DNA of 64,000 bases from Pseudomonas fluorescens (GTDB lineage: Bacteria > Pseudomonadota > Gammaproteobacteria > Pseudomonadales > Pseudomonadaceae): positions 79,286 to 143,285 of the forward strand of contig NZ_CABVHJ010000016.1 of the NCBI RefSeq assembly GCF_902497745.1, in the 5' to 3' direction. Of this stretch, positions 42,121-51,076 are shown piece by piece (within the stretch, counting starts at the first letter, position 1; every line of letters begins with the position of its first letter). Position numbers and translations under genes: made by a program. The notes under the pieces are model-generated. The model made no database searches. It saw only the letters and a program-made list of their open reading frames with translations, and was not told the DNA's origin.

Positions 42121-43329
42121 TCAGTCGGCCGCGTGAAATTCGAGTTGGTAGCCGGCACTGAAACCGTTGTCGTCGCGGTTGATCACCAGGCAATCGTGCA
42201 GCACGGCATCGCGCGGCCCGCCGATCACGAACGGCAAGTGCGCATCCACCGGTTGTTCCAGCCCACTGACCGGCGGGATGCTTTGCGCCTGCAACGCCTG
42301 CCTGGCTAGGATCAGATCCACCAGGCTCGGCGCACCGCTGAGAATGCCGGTCAGCGCTGTGCTGCTAGTGATGTGTGCGGCGCCGGTTCGCGCCAGGGTG
42401 CGAGCCAGATCGGCATCCTTGTGCGGATCGCCAGTGGCGCTGCTGACCAGCAGATCCACCTGTTTGTCTGGCAGGTTCAGCGAGTCCAGACGCGGATGGG
42501 CGAACAGTGCTGTCAGGCAAGTTTGCGGCCCTGCCGGCAGATCATCGGCGCGGCGCAGTACCAGTGCCGCCGCGCCTTCGCCGGCAATACCACCACGGCC
42601 GTGGCGATCAAAGGCGCGCAGACTTGGCGAAGCGTCGGTGCTGATAACGCCAGCCTCGGCCAGTGCAGCCAGCGCCAGCGGATCCAGTTCACTGCCGGCG
42701 CCGACCACAATGGCCGCATCCACTCGACCGCTTTGCAGCGCGGCGCAGGCCTCGCGTAGCGCCGCCAGATTGCCGGCGACGCCTTGCATGTAAGCGTTGC
42801 TTTCGCACTCCAGTTTCAACGCCAGACTGACCACCCCGAGCAAACCGTTGCTGAGGCTTTTGAGGACCAGAAACGGATCGAGCGCGCGCTCCTGCAATAC
42901 GCGTTTGGCCAGACGCTGCATGTCGGCACCGGTCTTGGTCTGACATTCGTGCAGCAGCTCACCGTAAGAGGCGAGCGACGGATGGGTGTACCCGCCCTGG
43001 CAGCAATAGAGACCAAAACGTACGTTGTCGCGGCCCGGTTCAAGCCCTGCCTCGGCCAGTGCCTGACGCACGGCGCTGACGCCCCAGATCACTGCCGGCG
43101 GACAATAACGCTGGAGGTTTTGTGCAACGTCCTGGCGACTGCGTTGATGATCGTCCTCAGCGACGTGACCGAACGCGACAACACGCTCACTGTGAAAAAG
43201 CGGCGACTGCAAGGCCGAGATCGCGCTGCGACCTTCGCGGGCTGCCGACCAGAAACGCTCGATACCCCAGCCGCTGGGTAAGACACAGCCGCTGCCAGTG
43301 ATGGCGATTCGTGCAGAGGCATTGGTCAT
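42121..43329 (-). CDS. Ketosynthase-like protein without catalytic residues (CLF-like)
   Basis: A 402-residue protein of the thiolase fold, beginning ARIAITGSGCVLPSGWGIERFW as in FabF-type ketosynthases. Aligned by eye on the active ketosynthase at 43326, the nucleophile Cys is replaced (YMQGVAGNLAAL, Val at the Cys position), the first His motif NAHGT reads VSSATGD, and the second His (GH) reads GI in STALTGILSGAP. It therefore cannot condense on its own and resembles the chain-length-factor partner of type II polyketide ketosynthases. Its ATG overlaps the stop of the active ketosynthase upstream by four bases, which supports a paired heterodimer. Confidence 0.8.
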   Translation of the reverse strand: MTNASARIAITGSGCVLPSGWGIERFWSAAREGRSAISALQSPLFHSERVVAFGHVAEDDHQRSRQDVAQNLQRYCPPAVIWGVSAVRQALAEAGLEPGRDNVRFGLYCCQGGYTHPSLASYGELLHECQTKTGADMQRLAKRVLQERALDPFLVLKSLSNGLLGVVSLALKLECESNAYMQGVAGNLAALREACAALQSGRVDAAIVVGAGSELDPLALAALAEAGVISTDASPSLRAFDRHGRGGIAGEGAAALVLRRADDLPAGPQTCLTALFAHPRLDSLNLPDKQVDLLVSSATGDPHKDADLARTLARTGAAHITSSTALTGILSGAPSLVDLILARQALQAQSIPPVSGLEQPVDAHLPFVIGGPRDAVLHDCLVINRDDNGFSAGYQLEFHAAD

Positions 43330-44621
43330 TGTCCGTGCTCCCGATATTTGCCAAGGGCCAGCGAGGTGTTGAGGCCGCCAAAACCGAAAGAGTTGCTCAA
43401 CGCGTAATCCACGCGACGACTGACGGCCTGACCGGCGCAGTAATCCAGATCGCACTGTTCGTCAGCGTCATGCAGGTTCACCGTGGGCGTGACCAGATCG
43501 TTCAGGCAGGCCAATGCGGTGACGATGCATTCGGGTGCGCCGGCCGCCGCGATCAGGTGACCGAACTGCGATTTGTTGGCGCTGACAGCCAAGACTTGAT
43601 AGTGCTTGTGTTCGGCAAACACACTTTTGATCGCGAGGGTTTCGGCCACGTCGTTGAGCGGCGTCGAGGTGCCGTGGGCGTTGATCAGATCGATCTGTTG
43701 CGGGCGTAGCCCGGCGTCGTCGAGTGCGGCCTGCATCGCCAGCGCCGCGCCGCGTCCTTCGGGTTGTGGTGCGGTGACTTTATAAGCGTCCAGGCTGCTG
43801 CCGAAACCCAGCACTTCGGCATAGGGTGTCGCGCCCCGCGCCAAGGCGTGTTCGAGGCTTTCGAGGACGACAAAACCGCCGCCTTCGCCGGCGATCAGCC
43901 CGCTGCGGTCACGATCGAACGGCCGACACAGGTCGGCGCCCCAGCGTTGCTCTCCCGAAGCGGCGCCGAGCAGGTACAGCGCGGCCATGGTGTCGAGATT
44001 GAGCACCGAGTCGGCCCCGCCGGCCAGCGCTACGCTGACTTCGCCACGACGGATCATCTGAAAGGCATTACCGATCGCTTGGGAGGCACCAGCACAGGCA
44101 CTGCTGATATTGATCACGGGGCCTTCGCAGCCCAGATCGTCGGCGATTACTCGCGCCAGACGGTCGTTGCTCTGACGCAGCGAGCCATCGGCACTTACTT
44201 GCCCGGCACGCGGCATCAAGTGTTGCCAGCCCGGGGCAGCGCCATCCGGGGCGGCGGTCAGGAGCATGTCGGCGAGCATGTGTTGCGGCGCGCCAGAGGC
44301 ACACAGCACCGCTGCGCCGCGCAATTGCTCCGGTTGCAGGCCACTGTCGTTGACCGCTTGCGTGGCGGCCACCCAGCCAAAGCGGCTGCGTTTCTCCAGT
44401 GGCAGGGTCCAGGCCGCGTGGCTGTGCAGTTTTTCCGGCAACAGGCTCATGTCGACGGGCGCTGCATAACGCACCGCGAACGACGCCTCTTGCAGGTCGT
44501 CCGGCTGCCATGGCCGCACACAATGTTCGGCACCGAGCATTTTTTCCCAGAGGGTCTGCCATTCGAAACCGAAACCGGTGACGGCGCCCATGCCGGTGAT
44601 CACAATCCGTGTCGCACTCAT
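43326..44621 (-). CDS. Beta-ketoacyl synthase, FabF-type, intact triad
   Basis: A 431-residue condensing enzyme with a complete active site: Cys176 in NISSACAGASQAIG, His316 in INAHGTSTPLND and His355 in SANKSQFGHLIAAAG. The N-terminal RIVITGMGAVTGFGFEW and C-terminal LSNSFGFGGLNTSLAL are family hallmarks. It would join a malonyl-ACP extender to an acyl chain on the carrier protein of this operon. Both ends overlap by four bases with ketosynthase-like genes, so expression of the partners is coupled. Confidence 0.92.
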   Translation of the reverse strand: MSATRIVITGMGAVTGFGFEWQTLWEKMLGAEHCVRPWQPDDLQEASFAVRYAAPVDMSLLPEKLHSHAAWTLPLEKRSRFGWVAATQAVNDSGLQPEQLRGAAVLCASGAPQHMLADMLLTAAPDGAAPGWQHLMPRAGQVSADGSLRQSNDRLARVIADDLGCEGPVINISSACAGASQAIGNAFQMIRRGEVSVALAGGADSVLNLDTMAALYLLGAASGEQRWGADLCRPFDRDRSGLIAGEGGGFVVLESLEHALARGATPYAEVLGFGSSLDAYKVTAPQPEGRGAALAMQAALDDAGLRPQQIDLINAHGTSTPLNDVAETLAIKSVFAEHKHYQVLAVSANKSQFGHLIAAAGAPECIVTALACLNDLVTPTVNLHDADEQCDLDYCAGQAVSRRVDYALSNSFGFGGLNTSLALGKYREHGQ

Positions 44622-45676
44622 GCGTGCCTCTCCATGGTTTCACTGCTCAACAGCAATGCGCCCCAGTGACCGGCGCGAGTGTGGCTGACCAGCAGCGTGT
44701 AGCCTGGCGTCGCCGTCGCCTCATGACTGAGGTGCAAGGTCAGGGCTACTTCAGTCAGCAAGCCGCTGGCGCCCAGTTCACCGGTCATGGCGCGGGTACT
44801 GCGAACCTCGCGCGGGAAGGCTTCGAGCAACTTCATCAACTGCTCGTCAGCGCAATTGCCGACGACCTGTTCGACGTCGCCCACGCGCAGTTTCTCCAGA
44901 CTCAAGGCTTGGTCGATCACGCGCTGGCCTACGGCTAAAGAACGTTGCGGATCCGCGCTGTAACCCCGAGCGAACCCGGCTACGCGCAAGACGTGTGTCG
45001 TATCCGCGGGTGGTGTTGACGCCAGCAACAGCGCCGCGGCGCCCTCACCGAAAACCGGCTCGTTCGCCTGATCCGGCTCGCGCAGGTACAGGGCCGGTGT
45101 CAGGTTCGGACTGCTGCTGACCACCAGCGCGGCGTCGGCATGCCGCTCGCCAATCTGCTGGCAGGCTTCGATCAGCGCATCCAGCCCGGCGTTGTCCTGG
45201 GAACAAAATCCGCCCATTGGCCCGTGGCAATTCAATGCTTCGGCGACATAAGCCATGACGCTGCTGTTGAGCAGGGTCAGCGCATGCAGGGGCGGCGTGT
45301 TGGCCAACAGTTGGCCGAGTTGTTTGTGTGGCTGTTCGATGATCGCCTGCACCGCGTCCCAACAAGGGCTCGGTGCGTCGACTTCGGGAATGGCCGCGGT
45401 CAGCGCAACGCGCGAGGCGGGCAGTTGCAGCGCCGCCAGCGATGGCGCCAGCCGTGCTGCGCAATGCAGTAGACGCAAACCCTGCGGCTCGACGCTGCGC
45501 TGGATCTTGCGATCGAACAAATCGCTCGCCAGACGCGGCGTCGGCAATGCAAAGGCCAGACGTCGCGTGTCAAAGGCCAGTGGCTGTGCAGAACGCGGTG
45601 TGCCGAGCAAGTCGGCACATTCGCTGCCAGCTGTATTCAGGACAGCAGCGGCGTGCAGATAGATGGCTCTGTTCAT
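44618..45676 (-). CDS. Short ketosynthase-like protein without catalytic residues
   Basis: A 352-residue protein, about 70 residues shorter than a normal ketosynthase. Thiolase-fold text is visible in the middle (NCHGPMGGFCSQDNAGLDALIEACQQIGE and EPVFGEGAAALLLA) and the end. On alignment with the active enzyme the Cys position is Asp161 (SQDNAG), NAHGT becomes NCADE, and the second His is Glu (MTGELGASGLL). Cys158 is near but three residues off. I see it as a second chain-length-factor-like partner, probably for the ketosynthase at 45678, whose stop is two bases before its start. Confidence 0.78.
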   Translation of the reverse strand: MNRAIYLHAAAVLNTAGSECADLLGTPRSAQPLAFDTRRLAFALPTPRLASDLFDRKIQRSVEPQGLRLLHCAARLAPSLAALQLPASRVALTAAIPEVDAPSPCWDAVQAIIEQPHKQLGQLLANTPPLHALTLLNSSVMAYVAEALNCHGPMGGFCSQDNAGLDALIEACQQIGERHADAALVVSSSPNLTPALYLREPDQANEPVFGEGAAALLLASTPPADTTHVLRVAGFARGYSADPQRSLAVGQRVIDQALSLEKLRVGDVEQVVGNCADEQLMKLLEAFPREVRSTRAMTGELGASGLLTEVALTLHLSHEATATPGYTLLVSHTRAGHWGALLLSSETMERHA

Positions 45677-45677
45677 G

Positions 45678-46952
45678 TCATGCCCTTCCCAGAACCAGCG
45701 AACTGTTGATACCGCCGAAACCGAACGAGTTGGACATCACCACGTTGATCGACTGGCGAAGCGGCTCGCTCAGAAACTTCAGCGATGGGTATTCGGCACG
45801 TTCAGGGTCGTAATTCAAGGTCGGTAACAGCACACCGTCACGCAGGCTCATCAGCGACAGCACGGCTTCGATTGCACCGCTGCCGGCCAATGAATGGCCG
45901 ACGGCCGATTTGTTGGCGGTGAAGGTCATGAAGTCCTGGCAGCCGCCAAACAACCGCTGCAAGGCCAGCGCTTCACAACTGTCATTGGCTTGGGTGGAGG
46001 TGCCGTGGGTGTTGACGTGTTGCACGGCACTGCGCAGCAGTCCCGCATCTTCGATTGCAGCTTCCATGCATTCCTCGTATTTGCTGCCATCCCGGCTGCT
46101 GGAGGTCATTTTCTGCGCCTCGCAGACATTCGCGTAACCGAGCACCCGGCCCAGTGGCGCAGCCTTGCGTCGTTGGGCGTGTTCAGCGGATTCGAGAACG
46201 ACCATGGCCGCCCCCTCGCTGAGCACAAAACCACTGCGGTCAGGCATGAACGGGCAGCTTTGTTCGCTCGCCGGCAAGTCGGCCTGACAGAGCGCGCCGA
46301 GACTGTTGAACATGTAGTAGGGCAATTCGTTGGCCATCAACTCGACGGCACCACAAATGGCCAGATCGATCTCACCGCGCTCGATGGCCCGGTAAGCACT
46401 GCCGATGGCCATAGTGCCCGCGGCACAGGCATCGGAATGGGTCGAGATGTGATCGCGGATGCCGAGCCGATCGGCCAGGTGTTGTGTCTGTTGATCGACT
46501 CGCCTGTTGAAGATCGCGCCGGGCGATGGCGGATGATCCAACAGACGGTCGAGGTCGACGCGCCCCGCCTCATTCATGCAACGGCTGACACGATGCAGGT
46601 CGTGGCTGTCGGCACAGTACTTGTTGGCGCCCAGAAACAGACCGCTGCGACTGTGAGCAAAGTCTGCCGGCGTCAGGCCGGCATGCTCCAGCGCCTGCCG
46701 GGCAACGTATTCGGCCAGCACACTTTGCCGTGGGTGCAGCGCCGCGTTGCCGCCGAAACCGGCGCCGATCCGCTGCCACTGCGCATCGTCGATAAATCCG
46801 GCTGCGCTGTTGTTGAATCCCAGCGCCTTGAACCGGGGATGTTCGCGGACACAGGATTGCTTCCGGCAAATCCGCTCGAACAACGTGGCAGCGTCCAGCG
46901 CCATGGGCGCCACCAGGCCGAACCCGCTCACATAGACTTCTCGTGCCCGCAT
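45678..46952 (-). CDS. Beta-ketoacyl synthase, FabF-type, intact triad
   Basis: A 424-residue condensing enzyme. Cys176 in HSDACAAGTMAIG, His316 in VNTHGTSTQAND and His353 in TANKSAVGHSLAGSG make a full catalytic triad, and the C-terminal SNSFGFGGINSSLVLG is typical. The region around HPPSPGAIFNRRVDQQTQHLADRLG differs from the other ketosynthase, so the two are not recent copies and may act at different steps, for instance priming and elongation. It follows the carrier-protein gene by eight bases. Confidence 0.92.
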   Translation of the reverse strand: MRAREVYVSGFGLVAPMALDAATLFERICRKQSCVREHPRFKALGFNNSAAGFIDDAQWQRIGAGFGGNAALHPRQSVLAEYVARQALEHAGLTPADFAHSRSGLFLGANKYCADSHDLHRVSRCMNEAGRVDLDRLLDHPPSPGAIFNRRVDQQTQHLADRLGIRDHISTHSDACAAGTMAIGSAYRAIERGEIDLAICGAVELMANELPYYMFNSLGALCQADLPASEQSCPFMPDRSGFVLSEGAAMVVLESAEHAQRRKAAPLGRVLGYANVCEAQKMTSSSRDGSKYEECMEAAIEDAGLLRSAVQHVNTHGTSTQANDSCEALALQRLFGGCQDFMTFTANKSAVGHSLAGSGAIEAVLSLMSLRDGVLLPTLNYDPERAEYPSLKFLSEPLRQSINVVMSNSFGFGGINSSLVLGRA

Positions 46953-46960
46953 GAGAACTC

Positions 46961-47530
46961 CTACACCGCTTCTTTGGCGTGAGTGGTCACAAACTGCTCA
47001 ACCAATTGACGCGACACTTCATCACCATCGGCCGGCACAAGGCGCGCACTGCAGGCGCCACAGACCACTTGTTGGCGCTCGTTCAGAACCGCCTGGTGAG
47101 CGTTGCAATCCGGGCAGGTGGCCGGCAGGTAGTTGAAGAGATTGCGACACTGGTTGGCCCAGTTAAGCACGGTGGTCGCGGCGAACACCTGAGCCGGTTG
47201 CATGCCCGCCTTCAGTTGATCCGGGGTGTAGGCGCTCAGGCTTTGCTCAAGCAAAAGCTTGCCGCTTTCGGTAATGCGACCGTTGGCGAGAAACTCGCTG
47301 GCATCACCGCAAACCGCCACCGCATGGTCGAGTACGCTGGTTTTCGGCAGTGTGCAGCCATATTGGCGGCCCAGCTGGAAGCTCAGGTCGACGATGTCCA
47401 GCGAATCGGCACCCAGATCCTCGACGATGCTGCTGTCCTCATCGATCTCATCCGCGCCCATCACCAACAGCTGTGCCAGGATCTCGCGAGTGCTGGCAAT
47501 GACATGTTCCAAGTCCAATGGATTGTTCAT
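46961..47530 (-). CDS. Acyl carrier protein with C-terminal zinc-ribbon extension
   Basis: A 189-residue protein and first gene of the operon. Residues 1-85 are an acyl carrier domain with the phosphopantetheine serine S43 in VEDLGADSLDIVDL. The rest is unusual: a helical stretch (about 86-130) and a four-cysteine cluster C139-x2-C142 and C157-x2-C160 (CPDC and CGAC, 14 residues between), the pattern of a small zinc ribbon. Ordinary ACPs are about 80 residues. The extension may dock partner enzymes or sense metal or redox state. An AGGGAG site precedes the ATG; the longer frame upstream runs into the promoter. Confidence 0.85.
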   Translation of the reverse strand: MNNPLDLEHVIASTREILAQLLVMGADEIDEDSSIVEDLGADSLDIVDLSFQLGRQYGCTLPKTSVLDHAVAVCGDASEFLANGRITESGKLLLEQSLSAYTPDQLKAGMQPAQVFAATTVLNWANQCRNLFNYLPATCPDCNAHQAVLNERQQVVCGACSARLVPADGDEVSRQLVEQFVTTHAKEAV

Positions 47531-47615
47531 TTCTATCTCCCTATATGTCGTGACTACTTCATGAATTCGACTTATGAAAAGTAACTTTTCCCACAGCAAC
47601 TTCTCACGCGGCGGA

Positions 47616-47647
47616 AATCTAAACTCTGCCCTTAAGGGGAGAGTCAA
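47616..47647 (-). promoter_or_regulatory. MerR-type promoter of the 11-gene operon
   Basis: Read on the minus strand, TTGACT (47642-47647) and TAGATT (47616-47621) are separated by 20 bases. The plus-strand sequence CTCTGCCCTTAAGGGGAGAG (47624-47643) is a palindrome with nine of ten pairs complementary and fills the spacer. This is the arrangement of promoters activated by MerR-family proteins, which untwist an over-long spacer. The expected start site is near 47608, about 80 bases before the carrier-protein ATG. No other consensus promoter is evident upstream. Confidence 0.75.
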
Positions 47648-47659
47648 CGAACTATTCAA

Positions 47660-48042
47660 GGTTTTTTTACAACTTGAAAAAAGTCTGAAAAACCTCGCAA
47701 ATACCGCACCTCCCTGGTGCGGCCAAGGACTTATTTACTTAACAAAGACGGGGTATGGTGGGGCGCCCGCGCTATCGGGTAGGTTGGTTCTCGAAAGCAA
47801 CTAAGGACGCAACGGAACCGACGTACTAAAAGCAAAAACCAGACAAGTAAAATAGTTATAACTTCATAACCTTTGTTTTAGATCAGTACTGCCGTTAATT
47901 GATTTTGCTGGAAGGTTTACGCCTCCATCCGTAAAACCAGGCAGCGTTTATGGATATCTGAATGTCGAGCACAGACATCTAGGCCAAAGCACGGCGCTAT
48001 AGGGTGCAGCTTCCGTTTGATCGCCTTGTCTGGAGCCGACAC
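47660..48042. other. AT-rich divergent regulatory region
   Basis: This stretch upstream of both the operon and the cupin gene is much richer in A and T than its surroundings and has no convincing gene; the 76-codon frame at 47574-47804 crosses the operon promoter and lacks a ribosome site. It contains a hairpin CCGCACC/GGTGCGG (47704-47722), AGGTTTTT/AAAAACCT near 47659-47695, a GTTAT/ATAAC dyad near 47853 and ATGTC/GACAT near 47963-47979. The last two could serve the cupin gene promoter. Nothing here identifies a regulator. Confidence 0.4.
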
Positions 48043-48387
48043 ATGACCGCCCCTATCACCGTTCTACGCGACACCCACCCGTTGCCGGTACTCGACGCCT
48101 GCAAATGGGAAAAACTCGAAGGCGACCCGCACACCGTCAACCTCAACGCCTACACCAGCGAAGACGGCAGCAAGATCATGGGCACGTGGATCTGCACACC
48201 GGGTAAATGGCGCGTCGAGTATGTGAAGTGGGAGTACTGCCATTTCCAGGAAGGCTATTGCGTGATCACCCCGGACGGCATGGCGCCAATTCACTTGCGT
48301 GCTGGCGATATCTTCATGGTTGAGCCGGGGATGAAAGGCACGTGGGAAGTGGTCGAGACCGTGCGCAAGTATTTCGTGTTCGCCTGA
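48043..48387 (+). CDS. Cupin-domain protein (DUF861/EutQ-like)
   Basis: A 114-residue single-domain cupin. The beta-barrel text is clear: SKIMGTWICTPGKWRVEYVKWEYCHFQEGYCVITPDG holds the first cupin motif, with Glu and few His, and PIHLRAGDIFMVEPGMKGTWEVVETVRKYFVF the second. This is the Cupin_3 type whose members are mostly of unknown function and often sit near amine or amino-acid catabolic genes. TGGAG precedes the ATG. It is divergent from the large operon and followed by a terminator-like hairpin. Confidence 0.85.
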   Translation: MTAPITVLRDTHPLPVLDACKWEKLEGDPHTVNLNAYTSEDGSKIMGTWICTPGKWRVEYVKWEYCHFQEGYCVITPDGMAPIHLRAGDIFMVEPGMKGTWEVVETVRKYFVFA

Positions 48388-48396
48388 TGCAAAAAA

Positions 48397-48426
48397 GCCG
48401 GGAGATCACCCGACGTGATTCCCGGC
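48397..48426 (-). terminator. Terminator of the mmsA-mmsB operon
   Basis: GCCGGGA and TCCCGGC, with inner ATCAC/GTGAT, form a hairpin that on the minus strand is followed by six T. It can stop leftward transcription from mmsB and, less well, the convergent cupin gene. Confidence 0.85.
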
Positions 48427-48453
48427 AAACAATATCGGATACCCAAAAATCCC

Positions 48454-48483
48454 CTGTGGGAGCTAGCAGGCTAGCTCCCACAG
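48454..48483. repeat. Compact REP-like palindrome
   Basis: CTGTGGGAGCTAG and CTAGCTCCCACAG are perfectly complementary around a four-base loop. The GTGGGAGC end is that of the other REP units, but the two arms are almost joined here. It directly follows the mmsB stop. Confidence 0.8.
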
Positions 48484-48488
48484 TTTGT

Positions 48489-49391
48489 TCAGCGCTGCCC
48501 TTCTATTGCAGGCTTGCGATAGCTGTTGATGATCGCCGAGAAATCCTTCCCGCCGTCACCACGCTGACTCATCGCCTGATACAGCTGCTGCGCCACAGCG
48601 CCGAGCACCACCGGTTGGTGAGCCTGACGCGCCGCTTCCGTCGCCAGACCCAGGTCCTTGAGCATCAGTTCTGCACCAAACCCACCGGTATAACCACGCG
48701 AGGCCGGTGCCGTTTCGACGATGCCCGGCCATGGGTTGTACATCTCCGAACTCCAGCAACGCCCGGTCGAACTGTTGATGATCCCGGCCAGCACAGTCGT
48801 GTCGATGCCCAGTGCATCGCCCAGCGCCATCGCCTCACTGACACCGACCATCGAAATCGCCAGCAGCAGGTTGTTGCAGATCTTGGCGATCTGCCCGGTG
48901 CCGACTTCACCGCAATGCACGATGTTGCGGCCCATCTGCGCCAGCACCGGTTGCAGCGTGGCGAACAGTTCCGGGGTGGCGCCAACCATGAAGGTCAGCG
49001 TGCCGGCGGTCGCACCTCCGGTGCCACCAGATACCGGCGCATCGGCCATGGCCACGCCTTGTTTGGCCGCCGCCGCTGCCACATCACGCGCTGTCTGCGG
49101 ATCGATGGTGCTGCAATCCACCGCTGGCACACCTTGGCGAATGCCAGCCAGCACACCGTCCTCACCGAGCCAGACACCGCGCACATGCACAGCGGCCGGC
49201 AGCATGGTGATCACCAGTTCAGCATCCTCGGCCGCCTCACGTGCCGAACCGCGAATAGTGCCGCCCAGTTGTTCCAGTTCCGCCAGCACGGTTTTGTTCA
49301 GGTCGACCAGATTCAGCGAATGGCCGGCCTTGATCAGGTTGCGCGCCATCGGCGCACCCATGTTGCCCAGACCGATAAATGCGATTTTCAT
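48489..49391 (-). CDS. mmsB: 3-hydroxyisobutyrate dehydrogenase
   Basis: A 300-residue NAD-dependent enzyme of valine breakdown that oxidises 3-hydroxyisobutyrate to methylmalonate semialdehyde. MKIAFIGLGNMGAPMARNL is the Rossmann start, DAPVSGGTGGATAGTLTFMVG holds the substrate-binding SGG block and GQIAKICNNLLLA contains the catalytic lysine. It is nine bases downstream of mmsA, whose product uses the semialdehyde, so the two steps are encoded together. Confidence 0.95.
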   Translation of the reverse strand: MKIAFIGLGNMGAPMARNLIKAGHSLNLVDLNKTVLAELEQLGGTIRGSAREAAEDAELVITMLPAAVHVRGVWLGEDGVLAGIRQGVPAVDCSTIDPQTARDVAAAAAKQGVAMADAPVSGGTGGATAGTLTFMVGATPELFATLQPVLAQMGRNIVHCGEVGTGQIAKICNNLLLAISMVGVSEAMALGDALGIDTTVLAGIINSSTGRCWSSEMYNPWPGIVETAPASRGYTGGFGAELMLKDLGLATEAARQAHQPVVLGAVAQQLYQAMSQRGDGGKDFSAIINSYRKPAIEGQR

Positions 49392-49400
49392 GGCAGTTCC

Positions 49401-50927
<1,527 letters not shown>

Positions 50928-51076
50928 GCTGGTCTCCGAAACTTGTTTTTATCGTAGGAGCCAAGGCGAAAGGTTCGCCTTGAGATGAGGCGTGTGTCAC
51001 GAATTGGTTGTCGGACTGTTTTTGGAGTATAGATGTGCAAACTTCTAATAAGAACGCACATATAAGCCCGTCCATC

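Larger units (their letters stand above)
32842..47530 (-). other. 11-gene operon: putative exported fatty-amine / type II polyketide cluster
   Basis: Eleven genes run leftward with gaps from minus 4 to 59 bases: carrier protein, ketosynthase, ketosynthase-like, ketosynthase, ketosynthase-like, aminotransferase-reductase fusion, FabG-like reductase, second SDR, outer-membrane barrel, LolA-like protein and MMPL exporter. Three junctions are ATGA overlaps. The set joins a dedicated chain-building machine to a reductive-amination release step and to a three-part envelope route. No acyltransferase, dehydratase, enoyl reductase, phosphopantetheinyl transferase or adenylation enzyme is included, so some steps must be borrowed from primary metabolism. 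The product is inferred, not known. Confidence 0.7.

Noticed and set aside
42121..43329. The ketosynthase-like gene as a broken ketosynthase
   Set aside because: It has full length, no frameshift, conserved overall text and overlapping translation with its neighbour, which indicates a maintained protein rather than decay.
32842..47530. Reading the operon as an aryl-polyene cluster
   Set aside because: The MMPL, LolA-like and ketosynthase/CLF genes fit, but the ammonia-lyase, dehydratase, acyltransferase and glycosyltransferase-like genes of that class are absent, and the aminotransferase-reductase fusion is not a usual member.
47574..47804. A 76-codon open frame in the divergent region
   Set aside because: It runs over the MerR-type promoter, has no ribosome site, and its composition follows the AT-rich background.
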